DNA of 32,014 bases from Phycisphaerales bacterium UBA1926 (GTDB lineage: Bacteria > Planctomycetota > Phycisphaerae > Phycisphaerales > UBA1924), in contig DDFO01000046.1 of NCBI GenBank assembly GCA_002337215.1, positions 17,326-49,339 on the forward strand, given 5' to 3'. This document shows, in pieces, positions 9,601 through 16,745 of the stretch; position 1 is the first letter of the stretch; every line of letters begins with the position of its first letter. The notes beneath the pieces are model-generated. The model saw nothing but the letters and a program-made list of their open reading frames with translations. It was not told where the DNA came from and did no database searches. A program made the position numbers and the translations under genes.

Positions 9601-10043
9601 CCGCTCGGGAAGAGCGCGCTGTCCACGTCATCCATGCGCGCGCTCGAGAACAACACCTCTTTCCCGTCCGGCGAGAAATCGCTCGGCGTGTCGCCGGCGG
9701 AGTGGAACGTCAGCCGGGTCGCGGCGCCGCCCATCGCGGGCATCACGAACACGTCGTCGTTGCCGAATCGGTCGCTCGAGAACGCGATCATCGAGCCGTC
9801 CGGGCTCCAGACCGGGCTCGACTCGTAGGCCGAATGGATGCTCAGCGGGATCGCCCGCCCGCCGGTCGCGGGGACCGAGTACAGGTCACCGCCGTGGCAG
9901 AATGCGATGGTTTTCCCGTCCGGCGAGATCGCCGGGTGGCGGAACCAGTCGCCCGAGACATCCTGCGCGACCGCCGGGGCCACGGCCGAAACGACCAATC
10001 CGCACGCGAGCAGCACGCCGCGTTGTTTCTGAACCATCGACAT
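6687..10043 (-). CDS. Tricorn-like exported protease (S41 family, PDZ)
   Basis: 1118 residues. ATG 10043 is chosen because AGGAG lies eight bases upstream; longer in-frame extensions have no such site. Signal peptide to about residue 28 (AVAPAVAQ-D). Residues about 30-560 are repeated beta-propeller blades with the PD40/TolB pattern (HPAISPDGKTIAF, SPVWSPDGSMIAF, PAYSPDGEKIAY). A low-complexity acidic linker of Asp/Glu follows (about 571-617), then a second set of blades, a helical core, a PDZ domain (about 814-884) and the peptidase domain. Active-site candidates by comparison with archaeal tricorn are His935 in YAHVRGM and nucleophile Ser1023 in SESNYSDAHFFP; VVDTRFNGGGW and PVPGTATAVWW are the usual supporting motifs. 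It should degrade peptides in the periplasm. It is convergent with the amidohydrolases and divergent from argR. Confidence 0.92.
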   Translation of the reverse strand: MSMVQKQRGVLLACGLVVSAVAPAVAQDVSGDWFRHPAISPDGKTIAFCHGGDLYSVPATGGRAIPLSIHSAYESSPVWSPDGSMIAFSSDRFGNDDVFVMPAMGGAATRLTFHSAGDTPSDFSPDGKEVLFSSARMDDVDSALFPSGVLAELYTVPVTGGTPSMVLTTPALNAKYSTDGSRILYEDRKGYEDELRKHHTSSIARDVWVYDAESGAHTKVTTFEGEDREAQWGTKGMYYLSERSGDFNVWRKRLDPAAQPEQLTRFEDHPVRHLSRADDGMLAFSWHGDLYTFRAGQQPKKLDVTIAVDAGAGEPETTTSRGGASEFSASPNGKEVAFVVRGEVFVTSVEFGTTRRITDTPEQERSVSFAPDGRSMIYAGERDGSWNVYKTSLVDDDELYFFSGTKFEETEVVATSAEEFQPAYSPDGEKIAYLHDRSEIRVVDVESGDIITALPGDRFYSYADGDHHFDWSADSLWLAVNHYNRGRVFYGEAGMVKADGTGELVDISASGYDDGFPQFAMGGNAVIWRSDRFGQRAHGSWGSEGDVMAVFLNQDSWDKFRLSKEEYELQKELDEKKKEDEEEADEDSEDGDDADAPEDAEGEDSDDGDDGEEEEDTVEPIDVDLEGLDDRKTRLTMHSSDLGGYALSPEGDKLYYLARFEKGYDLWVRDFREESTKILAKLGAGSASMELSDDGETIFLLSGGSLSKIETASGEKKGISYAATMDIEGDAERAHLFEHVWRQTLKKFYRPDMQGVDWAFYRDQYEPKAAGVTNNRDFAEVLSEFLGELNASHTGGRYRPGGEPGDASTASLGVFFDNDSGVFAGGDGATIAEVIKGGPLDKSDLDIGAGDVITAIDGVALDAGVNLFALLDGKSGERVRLSVDHAGPIGDGESHEHVVKPISLGAENGLLYDRWIDARDAIVKEASDGRLAYAHVRGMNDASFRAFYEKVMGEDYDKEALVVDTRFNGGGWLHDDLATFLTGKTYVELYPRNDLAPGKKYHGDPSTRWVKPSAVVMSESNYSDAHFFPWVYTELEIGPTIGMPVPGTATAVWWETLFTGDLIFGIPQVGTKGSGGYYLENTELQPTYEVPLPPEEAAKGTDTQLLKAVDVLLKQLDR

Positions 10044-10209
10044 CGGGGAATCTCCTGGGCCAGAGCGGAGACCCGGTTCCGGGGTGGTTCCGGGGCGGTG
10101 CTCGGAGGAAAAGAACTCGGGAACAACGGACAAGGAGTGTACTGGCACAACCCGGCCGTCGGCCTTCCCCGGCTTCGGTGGGACATATCCACAAATACCC
10201 GGCTCAGGA

Positions 10210-10247
10210 TTTGAATAAGTATGCATTTATTGGTATAATCATGCAAT
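10210..10247 (+). promoter_or_regulatory. Two ARG-box-like operators over the argR promoter
   Basis: Compared with the E. coli ARG box TNTGAATWWWWATTCANW, the site at 10210-10227 (TTTGAATAAGTATGCATT) fits at 16 of 18 positions. A second site at 10230-10247 (TTGGTATAATCATGCAAT) fits at 14 of 18. They are 2 bp apart, on the same helix face. Paired boxes 2-3 bp apart are how hexameric ArgR binds. The pair covers the -35, the -10 and the first bases of argR, so arginine-bound ArgR should shut off its own operon. The score is my hand count. Confidence 0.72.
10211..10239 (+). promoter_or_regulatory. Sigma-70-type promoter of the arg operon
   Basis: The -35 is TTGAAT (10211-10216), the spacer is exactly 17 bp, and the -10 is a perfect TATAAT (10234-10239). 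Transcription would begin about 7 bases after the -10, at 10246, which is the A of the argR ATG. No ribosome binding site can exist before that start, so the argR message is predicted to be leaderless. Confidence 0.75.
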
Positions 10248-10719
10248 GTCCCGTGCCCGTCGTCATCACGTGCTCCGCGAGTTGCTCGCGAGCGAGGCCG
10301 TCTCGACCCAGGAAGAACTGGTCTCGGGTCTGGCGCGCGCCGGGCTCGCTGTGACGCAGGCGACGGTGTCGCGCGATCTCGCCGCGATCGGAGCGGTGCG
10401 CGGGTCGGACGGGTATCACCTTCCGGGGGATCCCGGCGGCGGGACGGCCCTGGCGACGGCCCCGACCGATGGGTCCCGGATCCGGGGGGTGATTCGCGAG
10501 CACGCGGTCTCGGTCGAGCCCGCGGCGGCGCTGGTGGTCGTGCGCACGGCCCCGGGGCACGCGAACTTCGTCGCGACCGAACTCGACGCGGCGAGGCCGA
10601 CCGGCATGGTGGGCTGCATCGCGGGTGATGACACGATCTTTCTTGCAACGGCGTCGGACCGGGAGGCGGGCCGGCTCACGGACCGGCTGCGGAATATGAT
10701 GGACGGGGAACAGGGATGA
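10246..10719 (+). CDS. argR: Arginine repressor ArgR
   Basis: 157 residues, essentially the E. coli ArgR length. The N-terminal half is a winged helix with the ArgR recognition motif TQATVSRDLAAIGAVR (residues about 37-52). The C-terminal half is the arginine-binding and oligomerisation domain, with the conserved VVRTAPGHANFVATELD and IAGDDTIFLAT segments; the Gly-Asp-Asp is the arginine-contacting motif. With arginine bound it forms hexamers that bind paired ARG boxes such as the pair at 10210-10247. Being first gene of the operon, it is predicted to control itself and the six biosynthetic genes. Its last codon overlaps the next start (ATGA at 10716-10719). The start has no Shine-Dalgarno, in keeping with a leaderless transcript. 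Confidence 0.92.
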   Translation: MSRARRHHVLRELLASEAVSTQEELVSGLARAGLAVTQATVSRDLAAIGAVRGSDGYHLPGDPGGGTALATAPTDGSRIRGVIREHAVSVEPAAALVVVRTAPGHANFVATELDAARPTGMVGCIAGDDTIFLATASDREAGRLTDRLRNMMDGEQG

Positions 10720-11774
10720 CGGAAACACAGACCGCGGAGATGAAGCCCTCCGGGACGACGGGTGTTGCCCCGAGGCACTTCCTTTCGACGCAGGATTGGT
10801 CGTTCGACGACCTCTCGGGGCTGATCGATCACGCGGGTGAGCTCAAGCAGAACCCGATCCAGCCGTTGCTCGCGGGCAAGTCCGTTGCGCTGGTGTTCTT
10901 CAACCCGTCGCTGCGCACGCGGGCTTCGTTCGACATCGGCGCGAACCAGTTGGGCGCGCACGCGGTCGTGCTCGAGCCGGGCGGTGGGTCTTGGGAGATG
11001 GCGTTCGGCGAGGGCGAGGTCATGGATGGGTCGGCCGAGGAGCACGCCAAGGAGGCGGCCCGCGTGCTGAGCCGGTACTGCGACATCATCGCGGTGCGGG
11101 CATTCCCAAAGTTCAAGGACTGGTCGGTCGATCGTCAGGACCTGGTGCTCACCGCGTTCGCGACGCACGCGACGGTGCCGGTGATCAACATGGAGACGAT
11201 CACGCACCCCTGCCAGGAACTCGCGCACCTGATGGCGCTGCGGGAGCACTTCGGCACGTCGGATCTGTCGGGCAAGAAGTACGTGCTGACCTGGACGTAC
11301 CACCCCAAGCCCTTGAACACGGCGGTCGCGAACTCTGCCGTCCAGATCGCGACGCGGGCGAGGATGGACGTGACCATGCTCTGCCCCGATGAGCGGTACC
11401 TGCTCGACGAGCGGTACATGAACTTCGCGAAGAGCAACGCGGCCGAAGCGGGCGGATCGTTCGGTGTGAGCCACGACATCGATTCGGCGTACTCGGGCGC
11501 CGATGTGGTCTATGCCAAGTCGTGGGGCGCGCTCCCGTTCTTCGGGAATTGGGAGGCCGAGAAGCCGATCCGCGACGCGAACACGCACTTCATCGTCGAT
11601 GAGGCGAAAATGGCGAAGACGAACAACGCGTGCTTCAGCCACTGCCTACCCGCGAGGCGGAACATCAAGGCGACCGACGCGGTGATGGACGCGCCGAACT
11701 CGTTGATTATCGAAGAAGCCGAGAACCGCCTGCACGTGCAGAAGGCACTGATGGCGGCGGTCGCGGGCGGATGA
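10716..11774 (+). CDS. argF': N-acetyl-L-ornithine carbamoyltransferase (AOTCase)
   Basis: 352 residues. It transfers the carbamoyl group of carbamoyl phosphate to N-acetylornithine, giving N-acetylcitrulline. Carbamoyl-phosphate motif SLRTR (65-69), HPCQE (164-168) and HCLP (309-312) mark the transcarbamylase family. It resembles the Xanthomonas campestris AOTCase far more than ordinary ornithine carbamoyltransferase: FLSTQDW near the start, VLTWTYHPKPLNTAVANSA, KSWGALPFFGNWEAEKPIRD and RRNIKATDAVMD are near-matches from memory. Glu108 (MDGSAEEH) corresponds to Glu92 of the Xanthomonas enzyme, the residue reported to select acetyl over succinyl substrates. Lys318 corresponds to its carboxylated Lys302. 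The N-terminus is about 16 residues longer. The start overlaps the argR stop by 4 bases. Confidence 0.93.
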   Translation: MTETQTAEMKPSGTTGVAPRHFLSTQDWSFDDLSGLIDHAGELKQNPIQPLLAGKSVALVFFNPSLRTRASFDIGANQLGAHAVVLEPGGGSWEMAFGEGEVMDGSAEEHAKEAARVLSRYCDIIAVRAFPKFKDWSVDRQDLVLTAFATHATVPVINMETITHPCQELAHLMALREHFGTSDLSGKKYVLTWTYHPKPLNTAVANSAVQIATRARMDVTMLCPDERYLLDERYMNFAKSNAAEAGGSFGVSHDIDSAYSGADVVYAKSWGALPFFGNWEAEKPIRDANTHFIVDEAKMAKTNNACFSHCLPARRNIKATDAVMDAPNSLIIEEAENRLHVQKALMAAVAGG

Positions 11775-11789
11775 GATCGAGATGCCTGT

Positions 11790-11856
11790 GTGCCACGGCC
11801 ATCTCGGCCGTGCTGTGAAAAGGCGAAAGCATCCACGGCCGAGACGGCCGTGCCAC
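11790..11856. repeat. Inverted repeat pair (REP-like) between argF' and argG
   Basis: Arm 11790-11812 and arm 11834-11856 are inverse copies over 23 bases with two mismatches, separated by 21 bases. Each arm is also a hairpin by itself: CACGGCC, five-base loop, GGCCGTG (11794-11812 and 11834-11852). In RNA either one long stem or two short ones could form. It fills the only sizeable gap (111 bases) inside the operon. Palindromic units of this type are typical of REP-like dispersed elements. Whether it attenuates transcription or sets the ratio of upstream to downstream genes cannot be told from sequence. Confidence 0.75.
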
Positions 11857-11885
11857 GAGAAACACGAACTTCGGGAGAACGGGTG

Positions 11886-13157
11886 ATGTCGGAATCGAAG
11901 CAAAGCAAGCCGTTGGTCGTCCTCGCGTTTTCGGGGGGGTTGGACACGTCGTTCTGCGTGCCGTATCTGATCGAGCAGGGGTACGACGTCCACACGGTGT
12001 TCGTGAACACGGGCGGGATGGACGAGGCCGAGCAGGCCGCGATCGACGCGCGGGCGATGTCGCTGGGTGCCGTGGGGCACGACGCGGTGGACGCGGGTCC
12101 CGCGTTGTGGTCGTCGTTCGTGGTGCCGTTCGTTCGGGGCGGGTCTGCGTATCAGGGGCGCTACCCGCTGCTGTGCTCGGACCGGTATGTGATCGTGGAG
12201 GCGCTGGTCGCCAGGGCGCACGAACTGGGCGCGAAGGCCGTGGCGCACGGCTGCACCGCGATGGGAAACGACCAGTTCCGGTTCGATCAGTCGATCCGGT
12301 GTCTGACGGATCTGCCGGTGCTCGCACCGATCCGCGAGATCCAGGGTGTGACGGATTCGCCGCGCGCCTACGAGATCGAGGAGCTCGCCAAGCGTGGGTT
12401 TGATGTGGACGCGGAGGCGAAGCGCTACACGGTCAACGAGAACGTGCTGGGCGTGACGGTGTCGGGCTCGGAGATCGACGACCTGGGCGCACCGGGGGAC
12501 GCGAGCCGGAAGCTGACGAAGCCGAGAGCGGAATGGCCTGCAGATGCGTTGCGTGTCTCGATCACGTTCGACAAGGGCGTTCCCGTCGCGATCGACGGGG
12601 AGACGATCACGGATGGCAAGGCGGCGCTCGGGTCGCTCAACGATTCCTTCGGCGCGTACGGCGTGGGGCGCGGGATCTATACCGGCGACACGATCGTGGG
12701 GCTCAAGGGGCGCATCGTGTACGAGTGCCCGGGCCTCGAGGCGTTGCTCGTCGCGCACAAGGCGCTCGAGGAGCTGACGGCGACCAAGCAGCAGGCGGAC
12801 TTCAAGCGCGTTGCGGCGACGAAGTGGAGCGAGCTCGTGTTCGGCGGGTTGTTCTACGAGCCGTTGCGGGTCGATCTCGAGGCGCTGATCGCCTCGACGC
12901 AGCGGAACGTGAGCGGCACGGTGACGGTCGAGACCTGCGGCGGTTCGGTGCTCGCGGTGTCTGTCGAGACGGACCGGGTGCTGATGGACGACGCGAACGT
13001 GTACGCCCAGAAGGCGGGATGGTCGGCCGCGGACGCGGAGGGCTTCATGAAGATCGCGGGCAACGCCTCGGCGATCGGCGCAAGCGTGATCGGCGCGGGC
13101 GCACAGATCGGCACGGGCACGATCGACATCAAGCCGATGGCGGGTGCGCACGCATGA
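11886..13157 (+). CDS. argG: Argininosuccinate synthase
   Basis: 423 residues. Joins citrulline and aspartate with ATP to give argininosuccinate. ATG 11886 follows GGGAG at 11872-11876; a GTG at 11883 is an alternative one codon upstream. The PP-loop AFSGGLDTS (residues 14-22) is intact. Later blocks YPLLCSDRYVIVEALVARA, AHGCTAMGNDQFRFD, APIREIQ and AYGVGRGIYTGDTIVGLKGR are the conserved substrate-binding regions. These blocks look like the Xanthomonas-type argG found in clusters with argF', rather than the common bacterial form. In the acetylated pathway it acts after deacetylation of N-acetylcitrulline. A Gly/Ile-rich C-terminal tail (GASVIGAGAQIGTGTIDI) is somewhat repetitive. ATGA overlap with the next gene at 13154-13157. 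Confidence 0.93.
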   Translation: MSESKQSKPLVVLAFSGGLDTSFCVPYLIEQGYDVHTVFVNTGGMDEAEQAAIDARAMSLGAVGHDAVDAGPALWSSFVVPFVRGGSAYQGRYPLLCSDRYVIVEALVARAHELGAKAVAHGCTAMGNDQFRFDQSIRCLTDLPVLAPIREIQGVTDSPRAYEIEELAKRGFDVDAEAKRYTVNENVLGVTVSGSEIDDLGAPGDASRKLTKPRAEWPADALRVSITFDKGVPVAIDGETITDGKAALGSLNDSFGAYGVGRGIYTGDTIVGLKGRIVYECPGLEALLVAHKALEELTATKQQADFKRVAATKWSELVFGGLFYEPLRVDLEALIASTQRNVSGTVTVETCGGSVLAVSVETDRVLMDDANVYAQKAGWSAADAEGFMKIAGNASAIGASVIGAGAQIGTGTIDIKPMAGAHA

Positions 13158-14337
13158 CCGAGCTGTCCGCCAGCCCCATTTCTTCGGATGCCATCCTCGG
13201 CCACCTGCGCGCGCTGGTCGCGGCGGATTCCTCTGACCCCGCCTCGATGGTGTCGCCGGTCCATGATGCGGTGGTTCATTGCGAGCGCACGCTCTCGGCC
13301 GCGGGGTTCGGCGTGTCGATCGAAGATCTGGGCGGTGGGAGTGTCAACATCCTCGCGATCGGGGGGGGGGCGGGACCGGAGAGGAGCCGGCGGGCGGTGT
13401 TCTCTTCAACTGCCACCTCGACACGGTGAAGGTGAACCCGAACTGGACACGCGATCCGTTCTCGCTGTTTGTTGAGGGTGCGGGCGAGAACGCCAGGGCC
13501 TACGGGCTCGGCGCGTGCGACATCAAGGGGGCGGCCGCGTGCCTGCTCGCCGTCGCCGAGGCGACCAACGAACCGATGGCGGTGCTGTTCACGACCGACG
13601 AGGAGGGCGGGAAGGGCGCCTGCGTGAATTCGTTCGTGCGCTCAGATCCCGCCGGGTGGGATGTCGTTGTTGTCGCCGAGCCGACGGGGGCGAGGATCGT
13701 TCGACAGCACCGCGGCTTCGCGTCGTTCGAGGTTGTCTTCCGCGGGACGGCGGGGCACACATCCGGCGCCGACGCGGCGGCGGGGAGCGCGATTCACAAG
13801 GCCGTGCGGTGGATGAATGCGGCGCTGGAACTCGCGGAGCCGGGCGGCGTGCTGGACGGCAGCCGGTTCAACATCGGCATTGTCAGCGGTGGGACGGCCT
13901 CAAACGTGGTCGCGTCGGAGACTGTTGTCCGGTTCGGGTTCCGGCCCGAGCCCGGGGAGGACGCCGAAGCACTGACGGATGAACGCGTCCGTGCGCTCAG
14001 AGCGCTGCTTCCGGGTGATGGCTCCGCGGCGTGGATGGATCGGTTCCTGGCACCGCCCCTGACGGCAGACGCGCGCACGGGAGCGGTCGCCGAGCGGTGG
14101 GGTGTCGATGTCGGGCCCGACGTGGACTTCTGGACCGAGGCGGCGTTGTTCTCGGCGGGAGGGGACGCTGCTGGCACAATACCGGCGGTGGTGCTGGGGC
14201 CTGGCGATATCGCGCAGGCGCACGCCGCGGATGAGTTTGTGCTGGTGTCGCAGTTGGAGGCGTGCGCTCGGGCGTACGCGTCGATCGTTCGAGCGAGTGC
14301 GAGAGTCGCGAGCGGTGGGGGTGTTCATGCTTCGTGA
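13154..14337 (+). CDS. argE': N-acetyl-L-citrulline deacetylase (M20 family), frameshifted at a G10 run
   Basis: Removes the acetyl group from N-acetylcitrulline to give citrulline. Reading from ATG 13154 (overlapping argG) gives MTELSASPIS..., but that frame ends at 13429. All later conserved motifs lie in the -1 frame, open to 14337. The switch falls at ten consecutive G, 13361-13370; eleven (or eight) G would restore one frame of about 394 residues, joining ILAI-Gly-run to GTGEEPAGGVLF. The downstream part has every M20 metal motif: CHLDT, GACDIKG, TTDEEGGKG, VVAEPT and the final AQAHAADE. The gene is thus a recent shift, a sequencing error, or expressed by slippage. Position in the operon and partner argF' argue for ArgE' rather than ordinary acetylornithine deacetylase. 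Confidence 0.85.
13361..13370 (+). repeat. Ten-G homopolymer inside argE'
   Basis: GATC is followed by ten G and then CGGG. The two reading frames of argE' meet here. Runs of this length are prone to polymerase slippage, to phase variation by gain or loss of one G, and to base-calling errors. Confidence 0.95.
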
Positions 14338-15709
14338 GATCGTGGTGAACCTGTTGCACAATCTGGGTGGTCGGGCCGAGGTGGACCGCTACCTGCGGGA
14401 GTACACCGGCGCGGGGCGGTACGCGGTGGTGAAGGTCGGTGGTGGGCTGATCGCCGAGGATCTCGATGAGCTCGCGTCGGCGCTGGTGTTTTTGCACCAT
14501 GTGGGGCTGACGCCTGTGGTGGTGCACGGGGGCGGGCCGCAGCTGACCGAGGAGCTGGCCTCGAAATCGATCGAGACGGAGTTCGTTGACGGGCTGCGGG
14601 TGACGACGACGGAGGTGCTGTCGGCGGCGCAGCGGGTGTTCCAGCGGGTCGGTGCGGAGCTGGCGGACGCGATCGATGGGCGGGGTGTGCGCGCACGGCC
14701 TCTGCCGTCCGGCGTCTTTGAGGCCGCCGCAACGGAGCGGTCTGAACTGGGGCATGTGGGCGAGGTCACGGGGGTGCTCACCGACGCGATCGTGCGCGCA
14801 AGCGAGCAGGGTCAGCTCCCGGTTCTGAGCCCGGTGGGGACGACCGCCGACGGCAAGCTGCTGAACATCAACGCGGACACAGCGACGCGGGCGCTCGCGC
14901 TCGCGCTGGGCGCCAGCAAAGTGATCTACCTCACGCCGACGGGGGGGATCCTCGATCCGGACGGCCGGGTGATCCCGGCGGTGAACTGCACAGAAGACCT
15001 CGCGTCGATGCTCGAGACGGGCGTCGTGAGCGGTGGGATGGCGCGGAAGCTGATCGAGATCGATGAGCTGCTCGGGAAACTCGACGAGCACGCGTCGGTG
15101 TCGATCACGAGCCCGGCAAAGGTTGCCCAAGAACTGTTCACTCACCGGGGGAGCGGGACGCTTGTCCGGCGTGGTCGGCCGATCCGGGTGCAGCGGGGCA
15201 TCGACGGGCTCGATCGCGACCGGATCACCGGGCTGCTCGAGCAGAGCTTCGGGCGTGTGCTCGATCCGGCGTACCTCGGCACGCTCGGTGACGCGTCGGT
15301 GTATATCGGCGGCGACTACGCGGCGATCGCGATCGTGAAGGAACGTGGGCCGGGGTGCTATCTCGACAAGCTGGGGCTGAGCGAGCGGGCCCAGGGGATG
15401 GGGCTCGGGGCGTCGCTGTGGAACAGGGTGAGGAAAGACCATCCGACGCTCTACTGGCGCAGCCGGTGGATCAACCCGGCGAACAAGTGGTATCTCTCGC
15501 GGGCCGACGGGATGCAGCGGGCGCGTGATGAGAAGGGCGATTGGGCGGTCTTCTGGTACGGCGGTGTGGACCGCGACGCGTGCGTCGCCGACGCGCTGTC
15601 GCTGGGGCACTCGTTCGGAGAGGCGTTGGAGACGCCCGGCTCCGGGTCGGCGGACGCGGGTTCGGTGCACGAGATCAAGAACACGAAGGAGGCCGCACAT
15701 GCCGGCTGA
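14327..15709 (+). CDS. argB: Bifunctional N-acetylglutamate kinase / N-acetylglutamate synthase
   Basis: 460 residues from ATG 14327, preceded by a G-rich GGTGGGGG; it overlaps the end of argE' by 11 bases. Residues about 1-290 form an amino-acid-kinase domain: KVGGG (Lys36), VVHGGGPQL (67-73), NINADTATRALALALGASK, LTPTGGIL and SGGMARKL. A GNAT domain follows (about 310-440): YLDKLGLSERAQGMGLGASLW, then YWRSRWINPANKWYLSRADG and WAVFWYG, the pattern of the vertebrate and fungal NAT domain. Together these match the NAGS-NAGK fusions of Xanthomonas (about 447 residues). It makes N-acetylglutamate from glutamate and acetyl-CoA, then phosphorylates it: steps one and two of the pathway. In known fusions arginine inhibits the synthase. 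A 30-residue polar tail ends the protein. Confidence 0.92.
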   Translation: MLREIVVNLLHNLGGRAEVDRYLREYTGAGRYAVVKVGGGLIAEDLDELASALVFLHHVGLTPVVVHGGGPQLTEELASKSIETEFVDGLRVTTTEVLSAAQRVFQRVGAELADAIDGRGVRARPLPSGVFEAAATERSELGHVGEVTGVLTDAIVRASEQGQLPVLSPVGTTADGKLLNINADTATRALALALGASKVIYLTPTGGILDPDGRVIPAVNCTEDLASMLETGVVSGGMARKLIEIDELLGKLDEHASVSITSPAKVAQELFTHRGSGTLVRRGRPIRVQRGIDGLDRDRITGLLEQSFGRVLDPAYLGTLGDASVYIGGDYAAIAIVKERGPGCYLDKLGLSERAQGMGLGASLWNRVRKDHPTLYWRSRWINPANKWYLSRADGMQRARDEKGDWAVFWYGGVDRDACVADALSLGHSFGEALETPGSGSADAGSVHEIKNTKEAAHAG

Positions 15710-16745
15710 GTCAGGACAGGCAGTGAACACGGGGAACGCCGCGATGACAGAGCCGAAGCCCTCGAGGCTGGAAACCCTCAGCGTGGGCCTGGTCGGTGCG
15801 CGGGGCTACGTGGGAGTCGAGCTGCTCGAGATCATCGGGTCGCACCCGCTGCTCGATCTCGCGTATGCATCGTCGCGGCTGTTCGAGGGCGCGCCGATCA
15901 GCGAGCACGCGAAGGTGTCGTTCGGCGGGCGGAAGTTCGAGCACCTGACCCCCGAGAACGTCGTCGAGCGGAACGCGGACATCGTGATCCTTGCGCTCCC
16001 GGACGCGGCGGCGACGCCGTTCGTGCAGGCGATCGAGGCGAGCGCGAACAAGCCAAGGCTCATCGTAGACCTGAGCGCGGACTATCGCTTCACCGACGAG
16101 TGGGCGTACGGGCTCGCGGAGCACAACCGCGAGAACCTGAAGGGCGCCACGCGGATCAGCAACCCGGGGTGCTACGCGACGGCGGCGCAGCTCGTGCTCC
16201 GGCCCTTGCTGCCCATGCTCGCGGATGTGCCCAACTGCTTCGGTGTCTCGGGCTACTCGGGCGCGGGCAAGAAGCGGTCGGACCGCAACGACCACCGGGC
16301 GCTCGCGAACGGGATCCTGCCGTACAAGCTGGTGAACCACACGCACGAGCGCGAGATCGCGCGGCACCTCGATCGGTCGGTTCGGTTCAGCCCGCACGTC
16401 GCGCCGTACTTCCGGGGCATCTCGATGACCGTGCAGGCGAGGCTGGCCGAGCCGATGAGCGCGCAGGGGCTGAGCGAGATCTACATCGCTGCGTACGACA
16501 AGTCTCCGCTGATCGAGATCACCGGGGAGGACACGCCGCGGGTGCAGGAGATCGTTGGCCGGGACGGTGCGGAGATCGGCGGGTTCAGCGTCAACCCCGA
16601 CCGCCCCGATGAGATCGCGGTGGTCTGCACGATCGACAACCTCCGCAAGGGCGCGGCCTCGCAGGCGATCCAGAACATCAACCTCGCGTTGGGGTATGAC
16701 GAGCTCACCGGGTTGCAGGCCGGCGATGAGGAGGATGGGGTGTGA
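15699..16745 (+). CDS. argC: N-acetyl-gamma-glutamyl-phosphate reductase
   Basis: 348 residues from ATG 15699, with AAGGAGG six bases upstream; the gene overlaps argB by 11 bases. A later ATG at 15744 lacks as good a site. It reduces N-acetylglutamyl phosphate with NADPH to the semialdehyde (step three). The NADPH loop GARGYVG is at residues 33-39, the catalytic cysteine is Cys158 in SNPGCYATA, and VSGYSGAGKK and NHTHEREIARHL are family blocks (the last carries a conserved His). SPHVAPYFRGISMTVQARL is the usual interface region. Length and motifs are normal. The N-terminal 25 residues are an unconserved extension. Confidence 0.93.
   Translation: MPAESGQAVNTGNAAMTEPKPSRLETLSVGLVGARGYVGVELLEIIGSHPLLDLAYASSRLFEGAPISEHAKVSFGGRKFEHLTPENVVERNADIVILALPDAAATPFVQAIEASANKPRLIVDLSADYRFTDEWAYGLAEHNRENLKGATRISNPGCYATAAQLVLRPLLPMLADVPNCFGVSGYSGAGKKRSDRNDHRALANGILPYKLVNHTHEREIARHLDRSVRFSPHVAPYFRGISMTVQARLAEPMSAQGLSEIYIAAYDKSPLIEITGEDTPRVQEIVGRDGAEIGGFSVNPDRPDEIAVVCTIDNLRKGAASQAIQNINLALGYDELTGLQAGDEEDGV

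Noticed and set aside
11646..13151. Long open frame (about 500 codons) on the minus strand opposite argG
   Set aside because: It is antisense to a clearly conserved argG, is extremely Arg/His-rich, and has no recognisable domain; a by-product of high GC.
13997..15730. Long open frame (577 codons) on the minus strand opposite argE' and the NAGK/NAGS gene
   Set aside because: Arg/Pro/His-rich translation without motifs, opposite two conserved enzymes.
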